Source of the DNA: Acidobacteriota bacterium
Lineage (GTDB): Bacteria; Acidobacteriota; Vicinamibacteria; Fen-336
Length of the DNA: 64,000 bases
Assembly (NCBI GenBank): GCA_003223555.1
Contig: QHVM01000017.1
Location: 24,177-88,176, forward strand
Direction: 5' to 3'
A model generated the notes under the pieces. The model had not been told where the DNA came from and ran no database searches. It was given only the letters and a program-made list of their open reading frames with translations. How positions within the stretch are numbered: position 1 is the stretch's first letter; each line of letters starts with the position of its first letter. Made by a program: the position numbers and the translations under genes. Of the stretch, positions 29,723-39,569 are shown one piece after another.

Positions 29723-31546
29723 TCACTCCGGTGCAAGGGATGTGCCAGTTGGATAGGCAGGCCAGGCGATCGAGAGCAGCACGCCCGCCGGCCGCTCATC
29801 TAGCGCGTCCGCCTCGCGTCCGCGGGGCGCGAGCGGCTCCTGCCGCCGGTACACGACGGTGACCGGCGCGCTCTGGGGGCCGCAAACCAGGTCTCTTTCC
29901 AGCGGCTCGCCTTCCGCCCCATAGAGGAGCACGGCCCGGGGCCCCGCGGCCCGAAGCCTCAGCCGTCCGTCCGGGATCTGCACGATGAAGTCGAGCGCGC
30001 CGTCGGCCCGGCACTCCAGCGCCACCAGCGTGCCTTGCGCCTCGGCGGTCAGCGCGGCGGCGAAGCCGAGCCGGCCCAGCAGGTGCCCGGCCAGGAAGCG
30101 CATGTCGTCGTCACGCGCGGCCGTGCGCGCCCGCGCGAGGACGGCCGCGGCACGTCCGAGGTCGTCGACCCGCGTGTAGAGGCCGGCGAGCGTTATGGCG
30201 ACGTCGGTGCGCTGCGGCTCGCGCGCGAAAGCCGGCTCGAGCAGCGCGATCCGCCGCCGGGCCGGCTGGGGACGCAGCCGGGCCAGCAGCTCGGCGGCGT
30301 CGATGAAGTGGGGAGCCCGGCTCACCGCCTTCTCGAGGGCGGCCACGGCGGCGTCGGTGTCGTCGTCGGACAGCACCTGGCCGCGGCGGGCGGCCTCCTT
30401 CACCAGCACGTCCGCGTAGCGATGGAGGGCGAGCGGGCTTTCGGGCTCGCGCTCCAGCTCCGCCTTGAGCTGCGCTCGCGCCTCGTCCCAGCGCGCCTGG
30501 CCGAGCGCCACCTGGGCGAGGCCGTCGCGGGCCGGCACGAAGCCGGGGTCCTCCGCGACCGCGCGGGCGAAGTGCCCTCGGGCCTCGCGCGCCCGGTCCT
30601 GGTGCACCAGCAGGTCGCCCATCGCGTACTCGACCTCGGCCAGGGCCGGCACGGTGGATGCGGGCGGCTCGGCGCTCGCTTCCTCCGCGAGTCCGGGCGG
30701 CCCGAGCGTCGCGACCGGCCGCGCCGGCGCGTCCAGGTAGGCCCGCAGACGGCGAGAGAGCGCGGGCAGCTCCTCGCCGAGGGCGCGGGCGAATGCGGAG
30801 GCGGAGTCCTGGCCCTGGGCGACGGAGGACAGGTAGCGCTCGAGCTGCTCCTTCCCGCCCGGACGGCCCAGCACGACGTAATGGGCCAGCAGCCACGACT
30901 GGGCGTAGAACAGGTCACAGCGGCCCTCGCGCACGTACAGCTCGGAGCTGTAGTCGGCCCTCAGCACCTGGTCGAGAGGCAAGAGGCCGCGCCGGCGCAG
31001 GGCCGCGACGTGGTCCGTGCGGGGCAGGCCAACCAGCGCCGCGGTGCCCTCCGGCCGCCACGCGGCGAACAGCTCGGCCAGCCCTTCCGCCACCCAGGCC
31101 GGCTGGGCCGGCAGCGACTCGTTGAGGGCCAGGTGCGCGTACTCGTGGTACAGCGCGTCGTAGCGGTCCGTCCGGGACGCGCCGAGGTCGAAGGCGATGT
31201 ACCGGCGCGCGGTGCCGCCCTGGAAGAACCCGTCGACCGCGCGAGGCTCGGCCCCGATGCGGGGCACGAAGGACCGGAACGAACCCTCGCTCCGGAAGGC
31301 CAGGACCACGACGGGAGCCTCGGCGTCCGAGCCGCGGCGGGGGAGCAAACCCTGCAGGACGCGCCGGAAGCGCGACAGGGCCGTGGCCGCGGCGACGGCG
31401 TCGGCGGGGACGCCCTCGCACAGCAGGTCGAAGTGGGGGGTGCGGGCCCGCGACCAGCCTGACGCCGGGCCGCCGCTCGCGGCCGCGAGGGCGGGGATGG
31501 CCGCGAGGGCGGAGGCGACGAGACCGGGGAAAGGGAGTCCGCGCAC
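29723..31546 (-). CDS. TPR-containing protein with peptidase MA-like/DUF1570-like region
   Basis: FDLGASRTDRYDALYHEYAHLALNESLPAQPAWVAEGLAELFAAW (HEYAH); multiple TPRs; GTG start after rho. Confidence 0.8.
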   Translation of the reverse strand: MRGLPFPGLVASALAAIPALAAASGGPASGWSRARTPHFDLLCEGVPADAVAAATALSRFRRVLQGLLPRRGSDAEAPVVVLAFRSEGSFRSFVPRIGAEPRAVDGFFQGGTARRYIAFDLGASRTDRYDALYHEYAHLALNESLPAQPAWVAEGLAELFAAWRPEGTAALVGLPRTDHVAALRRRGLLPLDQVLRADYSSELYVREGRCDLFYAQSWLLAHYVVLGRPGGKEQLERYLSSVAQGQDSASAFARALGEELPALSRRLRAYLDAPARPVATLGPPGLAEEASAEPPASTVPALAEVEYAMGDLLVHQDRAREARGHFARAVAEDPGFVPARDGLAQVALGQARWDEARAQLKAELEREPESPLALHRYADVLVKEAARRGQVLSDDDTDAAVAALEKAVSRAPHFIDAAELLARLRPQPARRRIALLEPAFAREPQRTDVAITLAGLYTRVDDLGRAAAVLARARTAARDDDMRFLAGHLLGRLGFAAALTAEAQGTLVALECRADGALDFIVQIPDGRLRLRAAGPRAVLLYGAEGEPLERDLVCGPQSAPVTVVYRRQEPLAPRGREADALDERPAGVLLSIAWPAYPTGTSLAPE

Positions 31547-31569
31547 GGCGGGAAGACGACGCAGCCGCC

Positions 31570-32907
31570 CTAGCCGGCCGAGCTCATCGACTCCAGGAAG
31601 TCCCGGTTCGACTTGGTCTTGGCCAGCCGCTCCAGCATCAGCTCCATCGCCTCCACCGGCGAGAGGGGGTTCAGCACCTTGCGGAGGATCCAGATGCGGT
31701 TCAGCTCGTCCCGCGGCAGCAGCAGCTCTTCCTTGCGGGTGCCGCTGCGGTTGATGTCGATGGCGGGGAAGATCCGCCTGTCGCTCATCTTGCGGTCGAG
31801 GACGATCTCGCTGTTGCCGGTGCCCTTGAACTCCTCGAAGATCACGTCGTCCATGCGCGAGCCCGTCTCCACCAGGGCGGTGGCGATGATCGTCAGCGAC
31901 CCGCCGTCCTCGATGTTGCGGGCGGCGCCGAAGAAGCGCTTCGGCCGCTGCAGCGCGTTCGAGTCCACGCCGCCCGAGAGGACCTTTCCCGACGGGGGGA
32001 CGATCGCGTTGTAGGCGCGGGCGAGCCGCGTGATCGAGTCGAGCAGGATCACCACGTCCCGCTTGTGCTCGACGAGCCGCTTGGCCTTCTCGATGACCAT
32101 CTCCGCCACCTGCACGTGGCGGGTGGCGGGCTCGTCGAAGGTCGAGCTGACGACCTCGCCCCGCACCGAGCGCTGCATGTCGGTGACCTCCTCGGGCCGC
32201 TCGTCGATGAGGAGCACGATGAGGGCGATCTCGGGATGGTTGGTGGCCACCGAGTTGGCGATGTTCTGGAGGATCATCGTCTTCCCCGTGCGGGGGGCGG
32301 CCACGATCAGCGCCCGCTGGCCCTTGCCGAGGGGCGTCATCATGTCCAGGACGCGGGCGGTGAGGTTGTCCTGGGCCGTCTCGAGCCGGATGCGCTCGCT
32401 GGGATAGAGGGGAGTCAGGTTGTCGAAGAGGACCTTGTCCTTGGCCATCTCCGGGGGCTCGAAGTTGATGGCCTCGACCTTGATGAGGGCGAAGTAGCGC
32501 TCGCCCTCCTTGGGCGGCCGGACCTGCCCGGAGACGGTGTCGCCGGTGCGCAGGTCGAACTTGCGGATCTGCGACGGCGACACGTAGATGTCGTCCGGAC
32601 CGGGAAGGTAGTTCGACTCCGGCGCGCGCAGGAAGCCGTAGCCGTCGGGCAGGCACTCGAGCACGCCCTCCGCGAAGAGCAGGCCGCTCTTCTCGGTCTG
32701 GCTCTGCAGGATCTTGAAGATGAGGTCGTGCTTCTTCATGCCCGCGGCGCCGTCCACCCCCAGCTCGCGGGCCATGGCGTTCAAGGCCTGGATGTTCATC
32801 TCCTTCAGCTCGGAGAGGTCCAGGGCCTTGTTCTCCTTCGGGGCGGGGGCCGGGACCATGGCCGGCTCCTGCTGCTCCTGCTGCTCCTGCTGATCGGTCT
32901 CGGGCAT
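31570..32907 (-). CDS. rho: transcription termination factor Rho
   Basis: [49 protein letters not shown]-like region, [23 protein letters not shown]; start adjusted to [15 protein letters not shown]. Confidence 0.97.
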   Translation of the reverse strand: MPETDQQEQQEQQEPAMVPAPAPKENKALDLSELKEMNIQALNAMARELGVDGAAGMKKHDLIFKILQSQTEKSGLLFAEGVLECLPDGYGFLRAPESNYLPGPDDIYVSPSQIRKFDLRTGDTVSGQVRPPKEGERYFALIKVEAINFEPPEMAKDKVLFDNLTPLYPSERIRLETAQDNLTARVLDMMTPLGKGQRALIVAAPRTGKTMILQNIANSVATNHPEIALIVLLIDERPEEVTDMQRSVRGEVVSSTFDEPATRHVQVAEMVIEKAKRLVEHKRDVVILLDSITRLARAYNAIVPPSGKVLSGGVDSNALQRPKRFFGAARNIEDGGSLTIIATALVETGSRMDDVIFEEFKGTGNSEIVLDRKMSDRRIFPAIDINRSGTRKEELLLPRDELNRIWILRKVLNPLSPVEAMELMLERLAKTKSNRDFLESMSSAG

Positions 32908-33016
32908 GGAATGCACTCCCGGCGGAGACGCCGCGGAAACGGGACCGGCTCCGCCGAAAAGAGGGTCCGACGCGGGGGAGCGGCGCTCCCGCCGCAAGGG
33001 TCTACGGCGTGGTCGT

Positions 33017-35431
33017 CTAGTGCGTCATCCCGCCCTGGACGTCGCCCAGGGCCGGCGGCGGCACAGGTGGCTCCGCCACCTCCGCCGGCGGCACGGGCGG
33101 CGCCAGGGCGACCTTCAACACCTCGTCCATGTGCTCGACCAGCTCCACCGTCACCGCGTCGAGCACGACCTTGGGGATGTCGGCCAGGTCCTTCTCGTTC
33201 TCCCGGGGCAGCACGATGGTGGTGACGCCGATGCGGTGGGCGGCGAGCAGCTTCTCCTTCACGCCCCCGATCGGCAGCACCTTGCCCCGCAGGGTGATCT
33301 CGCCCGTCATCGCCACCTCGCGCCGCACCGGGATCTTGGTGAGGGCGGAGACGAGGGCGGTGGCGATCGTGATGCCGGCCGAGGGCCCGTCCTTCGGGAT
33401 CGCCCCCTCCGGGACGTGGATGTGGATGTCGGTCCGGCGGTTGAAGCCCGGCGCGATCCCGAGCTGCTCCGCGCGCGAGCGCACGTACGAGAGCGCCGCG
33501 TGGGCCGACTCCTGCATCACGTCGCCCAGCTTGCCGGTCAGGCGGAGGGCGCCCTTGCCGGGCATCAGGGTGACCTCGATGGGCAGGATCTCGCCGCCGA
33601 CCTCCGTCCAGGCCAGGCCGGTGGCCATGCCGATCTCGTTGCGCTCCTCCTGCCGGGAGGCGCGATAGCGCGGCACGCCGAGGTAGGAATCGGTGTTGCC
33701 GGCGCTGATCTCGACCTGATAGCCCCGGCCGTCCAGGACCACCTTGCGCGCGACCTTGCGGCAGATGGACGAGATCTCCCGCTCCATGTTCCGCACGCCC
33801 GCCTCGCGGGTGTAGCGGCGGATGATCTCCTGCAGCGACTCCTCGGTGAAGGAGATGTTCTCCGCGCGCAGCCCGTGGGACTTGAGCTGTTTCGGGATCA
33901 AGTGGCGCTTGGCGATCTCGACCTTCTCCCGCTCGGTGTAGCCGGGCAGGCGCAGCACCTCCATGCGGTCCTGGAGGGGCTGGGGGATCGTGTGGAGCAC
34001 GTTGGCGGTGGCGATGAAGAAGACCGACGAGAGGTCGAACTCGACGTCCAGGTAGTGGTCGGTGAAGCTGTGGTTCTGCTCGGGGTCCAGGACCTCGAGG
34101 AGGGCGGCCGAGGGGTCGCCCCGGAAGTCCATGGACATCTTGTCCACCTCGTCGAGGAGGAACACGGGGTTCCGGGTCCCCGCCTTCTTCATCATCTGGA
34201 CGATCTGGCCCGGGAAGGCGCCGATGTAGGTGCGGCGGTGGCCGCGGATCTCCGCCTCGTCACGCACCCCGCCCAGCGACATGCGCACGAACTTGCGGTT
34301 CGTGCAGCGGGCGATGGACTTGGCGAGCGAGGTCTTGCCCACCCCGGGCGGGCCCACGAAGCAGAGGATCGGTCCCTTCGGCTTGTTCACGAGCTGGCGC
34401 ACGGCGAGGAACTCGACGATGCGCTCCTTGACCTTCTCCAGCCCGTAGTGGTCCTCGTTGAGGATGGCCTCCGCGGCCAGCAGGTCCTTGCGCTCGCGGG
34501 TCCGCTTCGACCACGGCACCGCGATCAGCCAGTCCAGGTAGTTCCGGGACACGGTGGCCTCGGCCGACATCGGCGGCATGGACTCCAGCCGCTTCAGCTC
34601 CTGGAGCGCCCGGTCCTCGGCGTCCTTGGGCATCTTGGCCATCTCGATCTTCTTGCGGAGCTCCTCGATCTCGTTCAGGCGGTCGTCCTTCCGCCCCAGC
34701 TCCTTCTGGATGGCCTTCATCTTCTCGTTGAGGTAGTACTCCTTCTGGGCCCGCTCCATCTGCTTCTTGACCCGGCCCTGGATGCGCTTGTCCACCTGGA
34801 GCTTGTCCACCTCGGCCTCGAGGATGGTCAGGATCCGCTGCAGGCGCTCCTGGGGGGCGAAGATCTCCAGCAGGTTCTGCTTCTCCTCCACCGGGACCAC
34901 CAGGTGGGAGGAGATGGTGTCGGCCAGCTTGCCCGGGTCCTCCACCCGCACCGCGGCCAGCATGGCGTCGTAGTGGAGGTTGTTCGACAGCTTCACGTAC
35001 TGCTCGAAGAGCGCGATGACCTTCGACATCACCGCCTCGACGCCGCTGGCCGTCTCCACCTGCTTGGGGATCAGCTTGACCACCACCCGGAAGAAGCCCT
35101 GCTCCTCCTTGAACTCCAGGGCCCGGCCGCGGTCCAGACCCTCCACCAGCACCTTCACGTTGCCGTCGGGGAGCTTGAGGCTCTGGACGATGTTGCAGAG
35201 GGTGCCGAGGGTGTGGATCTCCTCCGGACCGGGGTTGTCGCGCGTGGCGTCGTGCTGGGCGGAGAGGAAGATGCGCTTGCCCTTCACGAGGGCGTACTCG
35301 AGGGCCTTGATGGAGCTGGGGCGCCCGATGACGAACGGGATCATCATGTGCGGGAACACCACCACGTCCCGCAGCGGAACCATCGGCAGGGTCTCAATCA
35401 CGTCCGTTTTGTCTTTCTCTTTGCCGAACAT
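33017..35431 (-). CDS. lon: ATP-dependent protease La
   Basis: [68 protein letters not shown] catalytic Ser. Confidence 0.98.
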   Translation of the reverse strand: MFGKEKDKTDVIETLPMVPLRDVVVFPHMMIPFVIGRPSSIKALEYALVKGKRIFLSAQHDATRDNPGPEEIHTLGTLCNIVQSLKLPDGNVKVLVEGLDRGRALEFKEEQGFFRVVVKLIPKQVETASGVEAVMSKVIALFEQYVKLSNNLHYDAMLAAVRVEDPGKLADTISSHLVVPVEEKQNLLEIFAPQERLQRILTILEAEVDKLQVDKRIQGRVKKQMERAQKEYYLNEKMKAIQKELGRKDDRLNEIEELRKKIEMAKMPKDAEDRALQELKRLESMPPMSAEATVSRNYLDWLIAVPWSKRTRERKDLLAAEAILNEDHYGLEKVKERIVEFLAVRQLVNKPKGPILCFVGPPGVGKTSLAKSIARCTNRKFVRMSLGGVRDEAEIRGHRRTYIGAFPGQIVQMMKKAGTRNPVFLLDEVDKMSMDFRGDPSAALLEVLDPEQNHSFTDHYLDVEFDLSSVFFIATANVLHTIPQPLQDRMEVLRLPGYTEREKVEIAKRHLIPKQLKSHGLRAENISFTEESLQEIIRRYTREAGVRNMEREISSICRKVARKVVLDGRGYQVEISAGNTDSYLGVPRYRASRQEERNEIGMATGLAWTEVGGEILPIEVTLMPGKGALRLTGKLGDVMQESAHAALSYVRSRAEQLGIAPGFNRRTDIHIHVPEGAIPKDGPSAGITIATALVSALTKIPVRREVAMTGEITLRGKVLPIGGVKEKLLAAHRIGVTTIVLPRENEKDLADIPKVVLDAVTVELVEHMDEVLKVALAPPVPPAEVAEPPVPPPALGDVQGGMTH

Positions 35432-35437
35432 TCATTG

Positions 35438-35513
35438 AGCTGGGGGGTGCTAGCGGCGCACCCCCCAGACCCCCCGCGCGCTCCGCGGGAATGAATCCCG
35501 CTCCGCGCGCAGC
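35438..35513 (+). repeat. Intergenic two-hairpin repeat, copy 3, directly upstream of lon
   Basis: AGCTGGGGGGTGCTAGCGGCGCACCCCCCAGACCCCCCGCGCGCTCCGCGGGAATGAATCCCGCTCCGCGCGCAGC. Confidence 0.9.
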
Positions 35514-35595
35514 CTGTGACTGTTCCCCATAATCACGCACACCTGAGCCGTCACCAATGCGACACGACCAGGAGCCCTGGAGGGGCGTTCTCGCT

Positions 35596-36837
<1,242 letters not shown>

Positions 36838-36840
36838 GTG

Positions 36841-36916
36841 AGCTGGGGGGTGCTAGCGGCGCACCCCCCAGACCCCCCGCTCGCTCCGCGGAAGTGAATC
36901 CCGCTCCGCTCGCAGC
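36841..36916 (+). repeat. Intergenic two-hairpin repeat, copy 4, directly upstream of clpX
   Basis: AGCTGGGGGGTGCTAGCGGCGCACCCCCCAGACCCCCCGCTCGCTCCGCGGAAGTGAATCCCGCTCCGCTCGCAGC. Confidence 0.9.
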
Positions 36917-36932
36917 TTGGGCCTGAGGCCAT

Positions 36933-37544
36933 TTATCGCTCTCGCCGAGAGATTACCTGATCAACGATACCATACTCCTTGCCCTGGGCCGCGTCCATGA
37001 TGAAGTCGCGGTCGGCGTCGGCGGCGATCTTCTCCACCGGCTGCTTGGTGTGGAAGGCGAGGATGTGGTTGAGGCGGTCCTTGACGCGCAGGATCTCCTT
37101 GGCCTGGATGGCGATGTCCGAGGCCTGACCCTGGGTCCCCCCCCACGGCTGGTGGATGAGGATGCGCGAGTTGGGGAGCGCGAAGCGCTTGCCGGGCGTG
37201 CCCGCGGCGAGCAGCACGGCGCCGAACGATGCCGCCTGGCCCACGCAGATCGTCTGCACGTCGGGGCGGACGAGCTGCATCGTGTCGTAGATGGCCATCC
37301 CGGCGGTGGTCGATCCGCCCGGCGTGTTGATGTAGACGTGGATGTCCTTCTCCGGGTCCTCGGCCTCGAGGAAGAGGAGCTGGGCGATGATCAGGTTGGC
37401 CACCATGTCGTCGATGGCCGTCCCGATGAAGACGATGTTGTCCTTGAGGAGACGGGAGTAGATGTCGTACGCGCGCTCGCCCCGGGCCGTCTGCTCCACC
37501 ACCATCGGGACCAGCGTGCCCGCGTACGGACTGGACGCGCTCAT
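36933..37544 (-). CDS. clpP: ATP-dependent Clp protease proteolytic subunit
   Basis: [62 protein letters not shown]. Confidence 0.97.
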   Translation of the reverse strand: MSASSPYAGTLVPMVVEQTARGERAYDIYSRLLKDNIVFIGTAIDDMVANLIIAQLLFLEAEDPEKDIHVYINTPGGSTTAGMAIYDTMQLVRPDVQTICVGQAASFGAVLLAAGTPGKRFALPNSRILIHQPWGGTQGQASDIAIQAKEILRVKDRLNHILAFHTKQPVEKIAADADRDFIMDAAQGKEYGIVDQVISRRER

Positions 37545-38815
37545 TCGGTGTCCAGTCTAGCATTGGCCCTCAGCAAGTCAAGGGTCTTGTCCTCGCGGAT
37601 GCGCGCGCGGAGCGCGACGAGATCGCCTTCCTTCTCCATCTGACGGCGCAGCGTCTCCTTCGGCTTGCGCAGTCGGTCGGCAAGGCGCGCGACCTCCGCG
37701 TCGACGTCGCCTTCGAGGGCCTCGATGCCCTCGCGGCGCGCGATTTCGTCGAGCAGCACGTCGGCCTTGGCCGCCTTGACCGAGTCCTCGCGCTGCGATT
37801 CGCGGTAGCCCTTCCAGTCGACGCCGGCCCGGGTGGGATCGATGCCCTGATAGAGCAGCCCGCGCGCGGCGTTCTCGGTGCGGGCGCTCATGTGGCGGTC
37901 GACGAGCGCCTCGGGGACCTCGAAGGTGGCCCGCTCGACGAGCGCGTCGACGAGCGCGCCGCGGAGCTCGCGCTCGATCTTGCCCTCCTCGGCCGCGAGC
38001 AGCCGCTTGCGCAGCGCCTCGCGCAGCTCGGCCAGCGACGCGTATTCCCCGAGATCTTTGGCGAACTCGTCGTCGGCGGGGGGCACCACCTTCCTCTTGA
38101 TGTCCTTCAGCGTGACCGTGTAGCCGACTGCGCGCTCGGCCTTGGGCGGCGACTGCTGCGCCGGCTCCATCACGACCCGCACCTGCTTCGTCTCGCCGGG
38201 CGACATGCCGGCCAGGCCCTCGTTCAGCTCCGGGTGGTTGTCCTTGGATCCGACCTCCACCAGCACGTTTTCATCGTGACGGGGCTTTCCCTCCGCGGTC
38301 GTGAACCTGACGTCGAGCATGACGAAGTCGCCGGTCTCGGCCGGACGAGGCTCCACCGGGTCGTAGCGGGCCGCCTGTTCGCGCAGGCGCTCGATCTCCG
38401 CCTCCACCTGCGCGTCGGTCACCTCCGCCTTCCGCGCCTTGACGCTGAGGCCGCGGTACTCGGGGACCTCGACGAGGGGAAGCGTCTCGAAGACCGCCCG
38501 GAAGGTCATGGGCTGGCTCTCGTCGATCTTGAGGTCGGTGACCTTCGGGCTGGCCAGCGGGCGCAGGCCCCGTCCCTCCAGCTCCTCGAACACCACCCGG
38601 TTGACGATAGCCTCCGCGGCATCCTCCAGGACCTGGGCGCGGAAGCGCTGGCGGATCACCTCCGGGGGGACCTTCCCGGGACGGAAGCCGGGGATGCGGA
38701 CCTTGCGCGCGTACTCGCGGGCCCGCTTGTCGATCTCCCTCTCCACGACCTCGGGCTCGATCTCGAAGCTGAGCGACTTGCGGACCGACGTCTCCTCGTT
38801 GTACTCGACCTTCAA
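37541..38815 (-). CDS. tig: trigger factor
   Basis: [47 protein letters not shown]-terminal chaperone helices; overlaps clpP. Confidence 0.95.
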   Translation of the reverse strand: MKVEYNEETSVRKSLSFEIEPEVVEREIDKRAREYARKVRIPGFRPGKVPPEVIRQRFRAQVLEDAAEAIVNRVVFEELEGRGLRPLASPKVTDLKIDESQPMTFRAVFETLPLVEVPEYRGLSVKARKAEVTDAQVEAEIERLREQAARYDPVEPRPAETGDFVMLDVRFTTAEGKPRHDENVLVEVGSKDNHPELNEGLAGMSPGETKQVRVVMEPAQQSPPKAERAVGYTVTLKDIKRKVVPPADDEFAKDLGEYASLAELREALRKRLLAAEEGKIERELRGALVDALVERATFEVPEALVDRHMSARTENAARGLLYQGIDPTRAGVDWKGYRESQREDSVKAAKADVLLDEIARREGIEALEGDVDAEVARLADRLRKPKETLRRQMEKEGDLVALRARIREDKTLDLLRANARLDTE

Positions 38816-38872
38816 GCGCGCGCACTCCTTGCCGAAACAAAGAAGGATAGCACGCGGCCCCGCGCGGCCCGG

Positions 38873-39397
38873 CTAGCGGCCGCAGCGGCCGGCGACGCGG
38901 GCCGAGATGTCGAATGTCGAAGGCGGATCTTCTCCGAGGCCCAGGGTGTGGAGCGCCTCGTGGATGAGCGTCAGCTCCGCCCACCGCGGGTCGTGCAGGT
39001 AGGCGCGGGCGAATCGGCCGCACACCGAGACCACGCGGCGGCCCGGGGTGGCGGTGGCCAGCACCTGGTCTTGCTGGCAGCGCCCGCGGTCGAGCCCTTC
39101 GGCGAAGAACACGAGGGCGAGGTAGCCGGCGCCGGTCAGGCCGAGGCGGTCGAGCCGCTCCTGGAGCGGGCGCCCGGAGGCGTCGGCGAAGTCGGCGAAG
39201 ACTCGCGCGCAGGCGGGGCGGGCCAGCCGCCGGGCTGCGCCCCCGAGGGCCATCCTCACCTCGCCGGCCCCGGGCCCGGGGGCGATCATCTGCAAGGCGG
39301 GATCGCCCGCGGCGGGATGAGCCGCCTCGGCTCCGGTCGCGAGCAGGCTGGCCGAGGCGCCGAGCAGGAGGACCGCCGTTGCGTTGCCGAGCTTCAT
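38873..39397 (-). CDS. secreted hypothetical protein with HExxH-type motif
   Basis: Signal peptide MKLGNATAVLLLGASASLLATGAEA; LTLIHEALHTLGLGED. Confidence 0.65.
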   Translation of the reverse strand: MKLGNATAVLLLGASASLLATGAEAAHPAAGDPALQMIAPGPGAGEVRMALGGAARRLARPACARVFADFADASGRPLQERLDRLGLTGAGYLALVFFAEGLDRGRCQQDQVLATATPGRRVVSVCGRFARAYLHDPRWAELTLIHEALHTLGLGEDPPSTFDISARVAGRCGR

Positions 39398-39569
39398 CGT
39401 CCGCCCCCACCTCTTCCGGCCCCCCGGCAGGAACGTCCCCGGGGGCCGTGCGCCACAGACCTACGAAGGCCGGCATGGCGGAATCGTGGGGAATGGTTGA
39501 GATTTTCCTGGCTTGACACTCCGGACTTTTCGGTGGTACGCCTCGGAATCGTTCCTAGGGAGGCCCTCC

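Noticed and set aside
35455-35490. G-quadruplex from the paired G6 tracts on the minus strand of the repeat
   Set aside because: Only two G6 runs separated by TCT; a four-run G3 quadruplex cannot form cleanly and the 11-bp hairpin is the simpler structure
32906-35494. 862-aa plus-strand ORF opposite lon
   Set aside because: Shadow ORF of lon that ends by reading through the intergenic repeat
39513-39545. Sigma70 promoter with TTGACA ahead of the TonB receptor
   Set aside because: Good -35 hexamer but no convincing -10 at 16-18 nt spacing
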